Assembly (NCBI RefSeq): GCF_016808095.1
Contig: NC_068973.1
Location: 20,131,501-20,195,500 of the forward strand
Direction: 5' to 3'
Source: Vigna angularis
Lineage: Eukaryota > Streptophyta > Magnoliopsida > Fabales > Fabaceae
DNA length: 64,000 bases
The notes under the pieces were generated by a model. That model made no database searches, was not told the DNA's origin, and saw only the letters and a program-made list of their open reading frames with translations. Made by a program: the position numbers and the translations under genes. Positions 1 through 11,699 of the stretch are shown piece by piece. How positions within the stretch are numbered: position 1 is the first letter of the stretch; each line of letters starts with the position of its first letter.

Positions 1-1461
1 TGGTTGATTAGAACCATGAATAAGAACCAAAAGTGCCAAAGTCAGTGTAGAAAAGTAGTCATTTAGAACTCAGGAAGACATCCTGTGCAGTCATACCCAC
101 TATGTGGTATTTAAGTTCCAAATCAGAACTTAAAGTGTGTAAATGTCTACTCACTATACCAAATCACAGGAAATTCAATTCCTAATTCATATTCCCAATC
201 ATAATTGAAATGAACGAACAGAAACCAAATACGAATTACAATATTTTTCTTTCATTGGACTCATCTCCAAGAGAAGACATCTCGATAAGTCATGTTCACT
301 ATGGAGTCATGCTGTGTGGAGTCACAGAGTCCAAATCAATTTTCTTTACGAAACACAACGAGAAAGACTCTCACATCATCAATCAAGAACACAAAAATAA
401 TGGAAAATCAAAATGACAAAATCATCAAACGCTCAACACATGGAAACATCACAGAAGAAATTTTATTAACAAGAAACAAAGTTACATCAAAATGTACCGA
501 ACAAAACGCCAGCGAGAACGCACGAAACTCGAATCTACCAAAAGCGCAAACCCTAGACTCTTGCGTCCTCTCTATCTACTCTAGAACTAAAAATGTAAAG
601 CGTAACAAATGTCTCCGTGAAAGTGTGTCTATTTACAAGATAAGATCCCCTTTATATAGGGTCAGAAAAACAAAGAAAAATGAAAAAAAAAGGAAAGAAG
701 AACTTGCTCTTAACGCTTGTGCTTCCCAATCAGACAGGCCTCCTTTCTTCTGCGTTTTAAGCCCTCTGATCATCTTCATTTTTCCGTCGGTCAGCTCTTC
801 TTCTCCGGGCAGAGGACCGCGTCAGCTATGAAGCTCTTCTTCTCACTTTGCTTGAAGCCCTAGCTTTTTGGGTGCGTTCTCCCTTTACCAAACGACTTGC
901 TCGAGTATGCTTTGCTCCAAATGAAACATGTCTTCGAGCTTTACTCCCAAAGCAACAATAATGCAACAAACCTCAACGGTTTCAAACCTCAAAACGGCAA
1001 CGTCCCACTAGAGCCTAATATTCAGCCAATGGCCCAAAACTTTAATCTGCAGTAGCGACTTCAGCGTCAAATCAACATTTAACTCCAATTGCAACGGCCC
1101 AGCTCCAACGCAGCCCAACTTTCAACAGCCCCGTGCCAATCCAGTCAGCAGAGAAGCCCAATTTATTTCATATCTGTGCCAAAGAAAAAATCAACACCAA
1201 ATTAAAGAAAAGAAAATAAAATCTAACAATTAAAAAGAAAGATTTTTTTATTAAAGATTTTCTAAAAAAAATATAAATTCTTTAATGATTAACAAGAACT
1301 AAAAAAAATATTCCTAAAAACCTATTTTTAACTAAAGTTTCACAAAACCTAAGAATTTAGAGAAAAACCTAAAACTATCCTAATTCTCGACAATTAAAAA
1401 CTAAAATGAACTAACAAAAGTTTCTAAACACAGAAAAGAATGCAAAATTGGAGAGTTATCA
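1..1461 (-). repeat. LTR fragment of a gypsy-type retrotransposon, minus strand, cut by the window edge
   Basis: Read on the minus strand, the sequence just above 1461 is a purine-rich tract of the form AAGTGTGGGGGTG followed at 1461 by TGATAACTCTCC. This is the usual polypurine-tract/LTR junction of plant Ty3/gypsy elements, and the same arrangement is seen at 35730-35760 in this window. The LTR therefore runs from 1461 towards base 1 and probably beyond. A TATA box (TATATAAA on the minus strand, 651-658) lies inside it, as expected for a U3 promoter. No second LTR and no coding region belonging to it is visible. ORFs here are short and overlap on several frames, so none is called. Confidence 0.55.
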
Positions 1462-2780
1462 CACCCCCACACTTAGACAACTGCCCTCTCGGACAGGGAC
1501 AACTAAAAAGAAAAAGGGAAATAAAACTAAAGACAAAACAAGAAACTTCTATATTCTATTTCAGCTTATTCAAACCTGCAAAATCAAACCAATTCCTACC
1601 TATTTCATCAAATTAGAACTGCACAAAAGATTTCCTAACTTCAAACTCAAGCTTTAGCAATTCCAGCAAGTATTATAACAGCTTAATCCAATCAAAATCA
1701 ACAACGCAAACATATGGACAAGTAGCAGTCAATTTCAACCTCACAGGAACAAGTGTTTACACTCAAATGCACTGAAGTGTTTGGGGATAAACCTGTTTCA
1801 CTCAATCATGACATGCTAACTTCAATTCTTAACTTTGAAAAGACTCTAAGTGACACTACTTAGCTCTTGGTTTCATCTAGATCAAAAGGTCTTTAATGGC
1901 TTGTAATGTAAATGGCATGAAAGGTCAGAAAATACAAGGCTAAATGAAAGTAGAGAAACTGTGAAGAGAAGTAAAGAACTCATAACTCAGTGCACTCTTT
2001 GTTTAACTTTGGCCAATTCAATTTCTTTTCTTTTTCTCTGGTTTTCACACACTCAGGTTTTATCTTTCAATTCTTTTGCATTTTAGCTCTTTTCAAGACC
2101 TGCACTTTCTTCTTTTCCATCACAACCAGATTGCTCAATCATTTTTCTTTTTCTTCTCTTTCATTGCTGGCCTTTCTTTCTCTTTTTCACTCACCAAGTT
2201 ACTAAATCCTCACTCCCTCTCACAGGTTTCAACAGGTTAGGTATTTGGTGGAAAAAGAAGACTAAAAATAAAGTACTAAATTAATTATGCACATTGACTC
2301 TCTACCACGTATACCTACTTGTTTGTAAAATTAGTTGTCTTAACCAAATATCACCATGATAAGTCCATTCCATAGATGGATTTGAGCCAACTCGAGTTAC
2401 AGATGTAGAACTGAACAGAAAGAGCAAAGAGGAAGCAAAATGAAGCAATGGAAAGTATATGTTTAAGAGATGAAAAAGAAGAATTAGTGAAATAGATTGG
2501 TGTATATGGTGGTGCAATTTGAAGCCTGGTTAGAATCCTAACTAGGAAAGGAGGCTAGAGGAGATTAAGAACTCTTTTTAGCCAATAACCTTAAGAAGAA
2601 TGAGTATTGGAGTAATCTCTACAGCTTGTCATTACAAAAAGCTCAAAAGTGTTTACAAAGAGGCTGATTCAAGCCTTCCCATGATGCTAATTACAAGCAT
2701 GATGATTAGGCACATAATGTGGATCAACTGCCACGTATCTATCATGTTTTTAATACATTTACACAAGTGAAAAACAAGCT
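1462..2780 (-). other. Non-coding 3' internal part of the same retroelement and unclassified repeat
   Basis: The first bases are the complement of a polypurine tract, so at least the proximal part is the 3' untranslated internal region of the element whose LTR ends at 1461. The T/C-rich stretch around 2000-2200 gives a 71-residue ORF of low complexity that is not credible as a gene. From about 2575 the sequence looks like a further decayed LTR-type repeat. No domain was recognised. Confidence 0.35.
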
Positions 2781-3229
2781 ACACGTGGAGGGTTACTCCC
2801 TGCACATCTCCACCTTTCTTCTTGTAACCCCACATTCCAAAAATATCCTTCTTCAATGGATTTTCAAAATTCATTAAAGTTTTCAAAAAGTTCTTCAACG
2901 AATTTCGAAATTCGTTGAAGAAAAAAAATCCTTCAATAAATTTCAAAATCCGTTAAAAAAAATTCTTCAACAAATTTTGAAATCTGTTGAAGAACTTTTC
3001 AAAAACTTCAACAAATTTCGAAATTCGATAAAGGCTTGAAAAATCTTTCAAGGATTTCAAAATTTGTTGAAAGGTTTTTTCTTCAACAGATTTCAAAATC
3101 CGTTAAAGAAAAGAAGTGGAGGTGTAGGATTTTGAAATATAAAAAATAGTTTTGAAATTTTTAAAAAATGTGGGGGTATAAGAAGAAATGTGAGGTGGTG
3201 TAGGAAGAAACCCTCCTACACATGAAAAG
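2780..3229. mobile_element. Foldback/MITE-like element with about 55-bp inverted ends
   Basis: The left end (2780-2835: tacacgtggagggtt, tccacctttcttcttg, aaccccaca) and the right end (3170-3226: tgggggtataagaag, tgaggtggtgtagg, accctcctacacatg) are imperfect inverted copies of each other. Between them lie about seven copies of a near-palindromic 28-bp unit of the form CTTCAAC(A/G)AATTTC / GAAATTCGTTGAAG, at roughly 2862, 2893, 2932, 2964, 3005, 3042 and 3083. The copy at 2893-2920 is a perfect palindrome. There is no coding capacity. A short shared word (gaaaaac) occurs outside both ends, but a clean target duplication was not established. Confidence 0.6.
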
Positions 3230-3446
3230 AGAAAAACCAACCGCTAGCGTTAGGCGTTCTAAGTCACGCATTGGGCGAGCCCAAATACACATTGGGCGAG
3301 TCCATATGCTTCCAAATGAATAAAGCCTTCACTTCTTGTCTTTTGATACATTTTCAAGTCTTTCTTGAAGCTTTCTCACCATGCTATGAGTGATGGATCC
3401 TTGAATAAAGTATGGACTTGGACCCAAGTCATGACAATACAAAGTT

Positions 3447-5190
3447 GGACGTTGCTCCCTCCACCACCACCTTTGCTCCCTTCACCTCCCTAATTCTCTA
3501 TAAAAAAAAATTTAATTACAAAATTAGTTTTTTTTTTTACTTTCTAACCTTATTTATTTACTCTTCTGAAACCTTAAATTTCTATTCATATTCACTCACC
3601 TATTTTCACTGCGTAGCCCCCACCCCCTATAAGTCTCTCTTTTTCTTTTCTCTCTTTCCAAAGCCCCCTCCAACTCTCACTCTAAGATCCGTTCCCATCT
3701 TCTCCAAGATTCGTCGTTCCCACCCCCCTCCAACTCTCAAATCCGTTATTTCTCTTCCATATTCGTTCGTTTGTTTCCTGTCTCCATCTCCGTTTGGGTT
3801 TCGTGGCGACGGTGCGGGGTGTTTGCGGTGGTCATTCGGTGGTGCGATAGTGTGTGCGGTGGTCAGTGGTGCTTCGTTTCTGCGTCTTGGGTCTACGAGA
3901 GGTTAGTTTGTTCTTTGCTTCATTTACATGATAGATTTATAATTTTTTTCACCACTGAAAGGTGCAGCTGCAAAAAGCATTTATAACAGGGGTCCCCAAG
4001 TTGAATCAGGTAGAGCTGGAGACATCCTGTGAAGATTTCAACAATATTATTAATACTTTTCTTGAGAAAATTTGGGATTCTTACAAAAGTGATATTTCAT
4101 TGCAATGTCTCAAGCTGAAAAGAAACAGGAAAAGGGTGACTCTATTTGCGATGAACCCCTTGAGTGTAGAATTGCTAAGCTTGTTGGATTACTTGAAGCT
4201 GGAATGAAACAGGAAAGTGGTGGCTATCCCTCCAGTGATGAATTATTGGCTGCTGGATTTTTGATTGGGTTTATTTGGCTTTATTACTTCACTGGTCATG
4301 TTGTAATTAACTTGAGAGATCATTTTGTAATTAACTTGAGAGAGCGGGCAAACACTTTTATAAAGCACAGTTGGCCTTACATTGCTTTAAGTGGGCTTTA
4401 CCTCGCTGATAATTTTGAAATTAACTTCAGGTTGCGAAAATCCACTTATCTCAAGCAATTTTTGAAAAAATATCTCAAGAACTCTAAGAAGAAGGATGGT
4501 GATGATGATTAACTATGATTATAATAATCCCCCAACACATTTAAATTATGTTCTGATTTTATATTTTTTATTATTTCAGTTTTATCCTGCATCTTATATT
4601 TGACTTTTGTAAATCATCACCTATTCACATGTTGGTTTGTGTTTTCTCTATGTGTGCAGAGGAGGAGGAAGAAGATAATATGCCATGAATGGATGTCGAC
4701 ATCTGTTTGGTCTTAAATGGATGTTAACATCCGCTGACAGATGTTCATATCCGTTTAAGGTTTACACGTTAATTTAAGTGTTAATTTAGGGTTGATTACG
4801 TACCTCCACACGCACCTTCATCCCTTTCACCTTCAAGCACCACCGAGACCTTCAAGCACCAATGACACTGCTAGAACAATTCCTTCCACCACCACCTGCA
4901 ACCTCTCATGCACCACACTCTCACACCACAATGAAAGAAAGAGAAGAGAAAGAATTCGAACATTAAAGAAGAAGAAGAGATGAAACAAAAACAATGAGAA
5001 GACTAGAACGTTAAAGAGAAAGAAGAGGTTGTGTATACTAGAGGATTGGAATAAGTAGAAGTTAAAAAATATTAACTCTAAAAGTAAAATTTTACTCAAG
5101 AATAAAATAGGAATAGAGAGGTGAAGGGAGAGATAAAAGAGGAATAGGAGGTGAAGAGAGCAAGGGGTGGTGGTGGAGAAAGCAACACCC
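3447..5190. mobile_element. Non-autonomous Mutator-like element (MULE) with 9-bp target duplication
   Basis: The ends are inverted copies: left GGACGTTGCTCCCTCCACC, right (reverse complement) GGGTGTTGCTTTCTCCACC. Similarity continues for roughly 60 bp through a CACC-rich stretch and cttcacctcc. Immediately outside both ends is the same 9-mer TACAAAGTT (3438-3446 and 5191-5199). A 9-bp duplication with long inverted ends is the signature of Mutator-like transposons. The element is 1744 bp and has no transposase. It carries a gene-like segment with a possible splice junction (3600-4512) and a stretch at 4690-4770 made of short self-complementary words (atgtcgacat, atgttaacat). It could be a gene-capturing Pack-MULE, or the content could be old element sequence. 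Confidence 0.8.
3600..4512 (+). pseudogene. Gene-like segment inside the MULE; C-terminal ORF 4105-4512 of unknown function
   Basis: The segment starts with a TC-rich 5'-UTR-like stretch (a tandemly repeated ccaactctca block near 3668 and 3730). It then has a GC-richer stretch ending in a plausible donor (gag/gttagt, 3902) and a plausible acceptor (gtgcag/ctgc, 3967). Downstream, the frame from 3962 (81 residues) and the frame from 4105 (135 residues) overlap out of register, so either an undetected intron or a frameshift separates them. The 135-residue product has one hydrophobic, probably membrane-spanning segment (LLAAGFLIGFIWLYYFTG, residues about 48-65), a short internal repeat (VINLR twice, from a duplicated 24-bp stretch at 4309-4349) and a basic, Lys-rich tail. 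I do not recognise the family. It may be a captured host gene fragment and may be untranslated. Confidence 0.35.
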
Positions 5191-5199
5191 TACAAAGTT

Positions 5200-5602
5200 T
5201 TGTACCGAGAATCAAAATCTTATTTTCCCCATTTCTTTTATTCCATCTAATATACCCTCTCTGATTATATTTGATCCGATTTTTCCATTCTTCATTACCA
5301 ATCCAAATAGAAACATAAGAACTGGCCCATAAACGATTAAAAGAATTATAAGCTGATGCAGATGTTAAATTAAAAGGGAGTTGTCATTCTGTCCCCCACC
5401 ACCAAATGGCACAAAATTGGTCAACAACTCTCCCACCAACTGTTTGTTCCCCTGAAGTTCGAGGATATTCATGTTTCTCTCAAATTTACATATGTAAATA
5501 TAAAAGAAAAAGAAGGAAAAGTTAACACTATTTTTCAGTTATTCGGTCAGAACATGAGCACTTTACTTATGTATACCCTACAAAATATCTACGTCAACAC
5601 GT
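5200..5602. other. Intergenic, includes likely 3' UTR of the minus-strand gene
   Basis: This stretch lies between the MULE target duplication and the stop codon of the nucleotidyltransferase-fold gene. The part next to 5603 should be that gene's 3' UTR. No other feature was seen. Confidence 0.4.
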
Positions 5603-8600
5603 TCAATACATCTTCTCATTGGTCATGCGAGATTTCTCTTTCCTCTCCGTTGGCACCTTCGGAACTACAGATACAGTTTTTTGTGTTAATGAAACATCAC
5701 AGTCTTGTTTCTCATCCCTTGTCGATAAACTTGGTTCTGTCACTGACTGTGATTTCTTGAAAGAGCCAAACTCAATACCCTTCCATTTAGCTTCTTTTGA
5801 GGATGGAAAACTCTTGGTTTGCTTAGTTAACTGACCAGACTCTGAGCAGACGGTCTTGAGATTGCTTTGAAGAAAGGGGTAATCTTTCGTTGAGATTGAA
5901 CTACCATCCATTCGGGTCTCAGAACAAACCTTAGGAGGAAGAAGGGGGAAGTCTTCCTTAAAGAGTTCAAACAACCCTGGACTACTGCCATCTATGTCTG
6001 TCTCATAATGAACCTTTACTAATGGAAGGGACAAATTTGAAGGCTCAGACATAATTGAATTACCATAAACGCCTGTCTCAGAATGAATCTTGGCTAGTGG
6101 AGCATAGCCTTGGGCTTGTGTTGACTGTGTAGCCTTGCAATTGCATGGAAGAAGGGGGAAATCTTCGTTTGAGAGATCAAAAAGCCTGGAATCTGAATTA
6201 CCATTACTCGTGTCCGTCTCATAGTGAACCTCCTCCTCTTCTTGCTTCTTCGGAGGTGATTTGGGCACTGCAATGTGCTTTACAGAAGTATATCTCCTTG
6301 GCCTGTTCGTCCTTGCACGTATATCCCAGTAGGAATTATAATTCTGCAAGATTCAACCATTTTGGGAATGATATAGTGTTTTATAATCTTAATATAAGGT
6401 CCTATTTAAATACACTTCTCCATAAACACTTGTAAGAGTAACTAAGATAAAATACATCGAGATTCTCCATAAGCTATAATCATCTTATGCATCTTAGCTT
6501 TTGGATATTTAAATAAAGGAACTTTTTTAAAATTAAGTCCATAAGTTAATTTTATCTTACATGAGAACTCCCATTTACCTTGACTTCTATATTTTATTCT
6601 CTTGTATAAGTGTGTGTAAGGAAAATTTATCCAAACAAGATCTATATAGATAGAAGAAAGACATTATACCAAGTCAGGGATGTATGTGCCTGTTCCACGT
6701 GATTTCCCTCCTTCTTCAAGGCTGTACTTTGGATGATAAAGTGACTGTCCTGGGATATATACATCTGTACCGCCTTGGTAAATCATACTCCAGTTTTGCT
6801 GCCTTGATAATGCAAGCATATCGTCCTGAGAAGGCCTTGAAGGAGAACTGGAATGTGCAGTTACTGGCATGGTATAGTTACGATACAGCTGAATATATTG
6901 TAAGCCACCATAGTAACTTTCACAATCTCCACGGAGGACACACTCTTCAGATCTTCCAGTACCAAATGGAGAAACCGGAACATCAACATCCGCCCTTTCT
7001 CCTTTCCCATTCCGGTCTAAAGTGCTGAAGAAAAACTTTTCTAGTGCTGCACCCATGTTTTCTCCCGGAAGTGTGAGGATCTGCTTAAGCCTTCGAGCAC
7101 CATAGGAGAGAGCAAATCTTAATCGATGTAAACTGGCTGCAGGTAAGTAAAAAACTAGGGAAATAAGTGGAAGTAAACTAAGAATTTTAAAATGTAAACC
7201 ATTAGAGTGTTAAACTATCATGAAACATCGCAGTATCTAATTATTTCAGTATCACATATACAACTTAAAAGTCATCATGGGAGTATATCAAATATTGATA
7301 TCTATAATGATATTTTAATAAGTCTTGATGCATTTTCACCAGTATGCTGAGTTGTGAACTTGTAGATGTTGAAGACCTTCTAAACTATAACAATTTTCCA
7401 TAGGGTAAAGTTTGGATCTACTAAATATGACGTCCTTTAATCATTGTGAATAAGCCCAACCAATTAAAGTGTCTATGTATTCACCATAAATCATATGCTT
7501 TCCTTGTTACCATGTTAAAGGTGCAAAGTATCCATCATCTTTAGAAGGAAAAAATAAATTACCTATGTTTACACTGCGCCCTAGGTTGTTGTCATTTCTA
7601 AGAGGATCCAAGATGTTCATGTACTTGACAGGAAATTCATGGACAGTAGGCTCAGATGCCCTTGCCGGAAAAGAGCACATATTCTTGTAATTTCTGAGAA
7701 ACTCTTTCTGGAGCAAGAATCCATCCTGATCGCATTCTGCTGTCTCTGCGACAAGCGAGTATGGGTATATCAAAGATTGAAGATTGAAAAAGCATCCAAC
7801 TGCTTACACACTGCAACACTTACCAGCAACTTTTGGAAGGGAGGTTAAGGCTTTGGGACCCCATATACTAACATAATTATGGTCCCAATCAAATGAGCCA
7901 TAGTAGTCTAAAAATGTGTATAGCACCTGCTAGTAGTAGTAATTCAGTGGTTTTATTCTTGGAGCTTAAAAACAGATGCTGAAAGGGTGCAAAGAATATT
8001 ATTGATGGAAGGCATGACGCACCTCTAGAGGACCACGCACTGAAGAGTGAAAACGATTGATAATATACAAGACTAATATTTCTATGGCATATGTCGATAA
8101 CAGGCCATGGTGTCCACCAAGAAGTCTGCTCTCATAATAGCACCAAGCTTTGATTAAGATAATACTGCGCTTGAAGAGATGGTTCTTTCCAACAAGTTGA
8201 TCAACCTAAAATTATTTCCAATTAACAAAATTAGCAAAGCCTGAATACAAACTGAAAAAAAAATTGAATTTAATCAGAAACATGGGTGAAGTTTCTGTTT
8301 GCAATTACAAATGAAGTGATAGTAGAATTTCTGTTAGGTTCCTGGGTACCCTATATCCTATCAATTTCATTAGAAGGTTAGATATCAACAAGTATTTGTA
8401 AGATGTTAATAAAAAAAATACGGATACATTATGAGGATGGAGAATTGGTAACATTCATTTATCAAGAAAATGAATGGAGTAAGAGAATGGAAAGGGGCAA
8501 GGCAAACAATGAAGTCATCATTGAGACCACTAAAAAGCAAGTTGACTGAATTGAAACATGGAATTTTTTTTAAGGTGTTCCTTACATGACATCTGAAACA

Positions 8601-10333
8601 CAGAAACAGACCACACGGTATGTAGAAATCAAACATCAATTAAGGGTAAATATCAATTAATACAAATACCTGCTCCAAGAAACGTAGAGTATAAAGTCCA
8701 GCCATCTGATTGAAAGAGATGTCAACTGCTATATTTTTCACTGTGCATTTCAAAAGCCGGACCTGGGGTCCATCATCCAATGATCCAAACAAAAGAAGGT
8801 AAGTCTAACAAAGCAGAGGAGATATCCTTTCACAATAAGAACATTAAACACCACTTCCAATAAGGTCAATCAAAGAAAATGAGTAATTCAATGTAAAAGC
8901 CAGTAATAAAATTATAGCAGATTAGAAGAAAATTTTGTTTAACAACCTGCGCCCGTATATCTTGTATGTCTTTTACTTGGTATTCAGGGTCATCTACACT
9001 TTGAAGTACATTCAATACTGACTGTGCCAGATCCTCCTCTGCATCTTCATGACTAAGAGCAGTCAGGTCAATATCTCCATCAGGAAGATAGGTTTTTAGT
9101 GGAACAGAACCGAATGGCAAGACCTGTAGGAGATCCACAAAGGTAAAACATTCATTTTCAATCACCACGGTCATGGTATAAATATAGTTAAATCAACTAG
9201 TGCGGAAAAAATGCTTTTAAATTTAAGTGCAATGAAGATTAAGAGAATCTGTAAATTTGATATTCAAGCCTTTTCCTAATGGATTTAGTTTCCAATTCCA
9301 GATGTCAACAATGTTCACCCAAGCAATCAATTACTAGCAAAATACGTCAACATCATTTCAATTCAGGCTTTTTGAAGTTTTTAAAACTACAAATCTCATG
9401 GTATAGAGAAATGAAATTTATCAAATGCAGTGGGCGAGCTACATGTTGCACATGTTTTTTTAACTCGGGCAGTAAATCTTGGGCTGGCTGGGGACAATTT
9501 GTGCATGCATGCTTGTGATTCCATGAAGTATCAATTCATATAAATTGGAAATTAAGTTTTCTTTACTGGTGGTCAAGCTGAGAGGAAGTGAACAATATAA
9601 AGGAAACTAAAAATAGTTTGAAGATTTTAAGCCAGCCTGCAGAAGTAGGATTATGCTGATCATAAGAATTGAAAATGATAACCTGCTTTTCCATTACATG
9701 ATATTTTATGTTTCTTAGATATCAAAATATAAAAGGAGAAAAGGATTCATTCAATAGGATAAGGTGTCAATCTGCACGTGTAAGGTATGGTAGAAGTATA
9801 AAAGAGCCAACACCATGGTTGTAAATTCATGTTAAGAGACAGTAAAATAAATAATAAAATCACATTCAAATCTAACTGCTCTTAAAAGAAAAGTATGATA
9901 GGGGGAAAAGGAAAAAAAATCGTCAATCATTTCTACAAAATATAAAAGAACATTCGTCAATCAAACTGAATCTAATTATGTACAAACAGTTCAAAGCAGC
10001 AACCGATAAGAACACCCAACAAATTATGAGGGAAAGAAAGAAACTTCGTTAAATGAAGAAAAGACCAGATGTAGAAAACCTACTCAGGCAATAATTTTTA
10101 TAAATATCATAATTGGATCAAAATATTCTAACCTCAGATCCATAGCAACCTCTAATCAGCTTCTGAACATAATCAATAACATCCTTTCTGTTCACCTCAG
10201 ATAATACATTTGGTTCAATTGTCCATAGTATCTCTTGTGCTCTCTCTTCAGCCATCTGCCATAGTTCCTCGTCGATTGATAAGAGCTGGCTAGGCAAGGT
10301 GGATGATAACAAATTTTCTTGTATATCATCCAT
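5603..10333 (-). CDS. PAP/OAS1-type nucleotidyltransferase-superfamily protein (nine coding exons)
   Basis: Coding exons, all with GT/AG borders and compatible phases: 10133-10333, 8947-9123, 8670-8762, 8023-8205, 7824-7926, 7563-7745, 6670-7136 and 5603-6343; the seventh of these, 6670-7136, is 467 nt, and a UTR exon lies upstream, so the gene has eight coding blocks plus that exon. They join to 715 codons. The start was chosen at 10333 because an acceptor (tttctag) lies 26 bases upstream. Residues about 71-87 (FGS, then PDGDIDL) are the nucleotidyltransferase signature with the paired metal-binding Asp (D84, D86), and NIAVDIS near 136-142 supplies the third Asp (D140). The central region (LIKAWCYYESR, GLLSTYAIEIL) is the PAP/OAS1 substrate-binding fold. 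The C-terminal 250 residues are Ser/Pro/charge-rich and probably disordered. The family is related to non-canonical poly(A)/uridylyl polymerases, but plant members of this subgroup have no firmly established substrate. Catalytic residues look intact, so activity is possible. Confidence 0.9.
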
Positions 10334-10358
10334 AGCCCAGATGTAAGAGCTTAGAACT

Positions 10359-11692
10359 CTAGAAAAAAAAATAGACATGTAAGACGAGCACAAACACAAT
10401 ATCTTGGAAGTAACTTCAATCACTGCATGTACAATAGCAAAACTGCCCCAGAAACTAATTTCCTTTTATATGATAACAAAACTCATGAAAACAGGATTAA
10501 AAATGGGACACTTGTAACTAGTTAGACATAAAATTGTCGAGCCAAGATTTGTGGGGTCAATTTATTAATTCTGCATAGTAACAAAGGGAAAATCATTGCT
10601 TGACCACTGTGATAGTCCTCCATGACCATTTCACACTTAGTATGCCCTCAAAACCCAATAATTTATTAAATTTAATATAAAAATTACAATGAAGTATCCA
10701 GAACTTTAAAGGCAAATAAAATATCAGTGAGCAAACAATGAGCTTGTAATTTAATTTAAATTTACTAAAGTCTTTAAGATTCAGATACAATAATGCTGTC
10801 AGGGTTTGGATTTCCACTAGGCACACCTGTCCCCCTCTATTGTGAATGAAATCAACTGAGATGCTAAGAGTAAGGGAGAAAAATTTGACTAACTGCTTAC
10901 ACTAAAATTATAATGTTCTTTTTCTTATGTTGTTTATTTATTTACGAAGTAAAATTTTCGAATCAGCCAACTAATACAAAACATTCTAACTCAGGGTGTT
11001 TTAAATAGTTTCTAGCAACACATTATTCAGCCTTCCTCTGCCTCTGTTTAACCCAGATTCTCATTTAGGGCTCTATTGATCCACATATGATCAAAATCAT
11101 CGTCATCATCATTTCCTTAATATACCTTCTTTCCAAACACTAATCTACCGCACATATACTCTTGAACACACCAAAAAGAAGACATCAAAAGCAGGCTAGA
11201 ACGTTTCATGTTACAGCATGTCACAAGCACGGCAGATATATCAGGATATGTACAAATTCGAATTCAGTAATTGCATTCAGAGGAAGGGTAGAAAAAATTA
11301 ACCCCACAAAAAACCCTATTCCCAACTCAAAACCCAAACAAGTAAAAGGTTCCGTTCTTGATACAGAAAACCCCAAGAAACGAGGACAAAAAATCAATGA
11401 CTCAAATAAAGAGTACACAGGGTTCACAGAATTTCTCCCACGAAACCCCCTTGCAGTCATACCTCAACTATACCCACAACAACACAGATGCAAAGAAAAA
11501 GAATTTTACCAGAAAAAATGCATAAAATTTCTAGCTTTTGTCTCGGATACAGCTGGCTGGAGGGATCCAAACCTCGTCACCAACGCTCAGAACTGTTCAG
11601 CACAAACTCTCTCCTTCAATATCATTCACAAAGTGGCCCACATTATCTGTCGTCGCAGGAACCGGGATCTTTGTTCTTATATATATATATAT
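10359..11692 (-). promoter_or_regulatory. 5' UTR exon, 5' UTR intron and probable promoter of the nucleotidyltransferase-fold gene
   Basis: A donor site (GAG/GTATGACTGC on the minus strand, exon ending at 11463) pairs plausibly with the acceptor that ends at 10359, which gives a 1.1-kb intron in the 5' UTR. Upstream, an (AT)n tract at 11679-11692 reads TATATATATATAAG on the minus strand and is placed as a TATA box, with transcription starting near 11655. The UTR exon would be about 11463-11655. No coding ORF on either strand here is credible. Confidence 0.5.
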
Positions 11693-11699
11693 TAACACA

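Noticed and set aside
3412..3906. 164-codon ORF at the left MULE end
   Set aside because: It starts outside the element, crosses the target duplication and inverted end, and is low-complexity Phe/Ser/Pro-rich. It is an artefact of a TC-rich stretch.
11162..11695. 177-codon plus-strand ORF
   Set aside because: It is antisense to the promoter, UTR exon and UTR intron of the nucleotidyltransferase-fold gene and has no domain or codon pattern of a gene.
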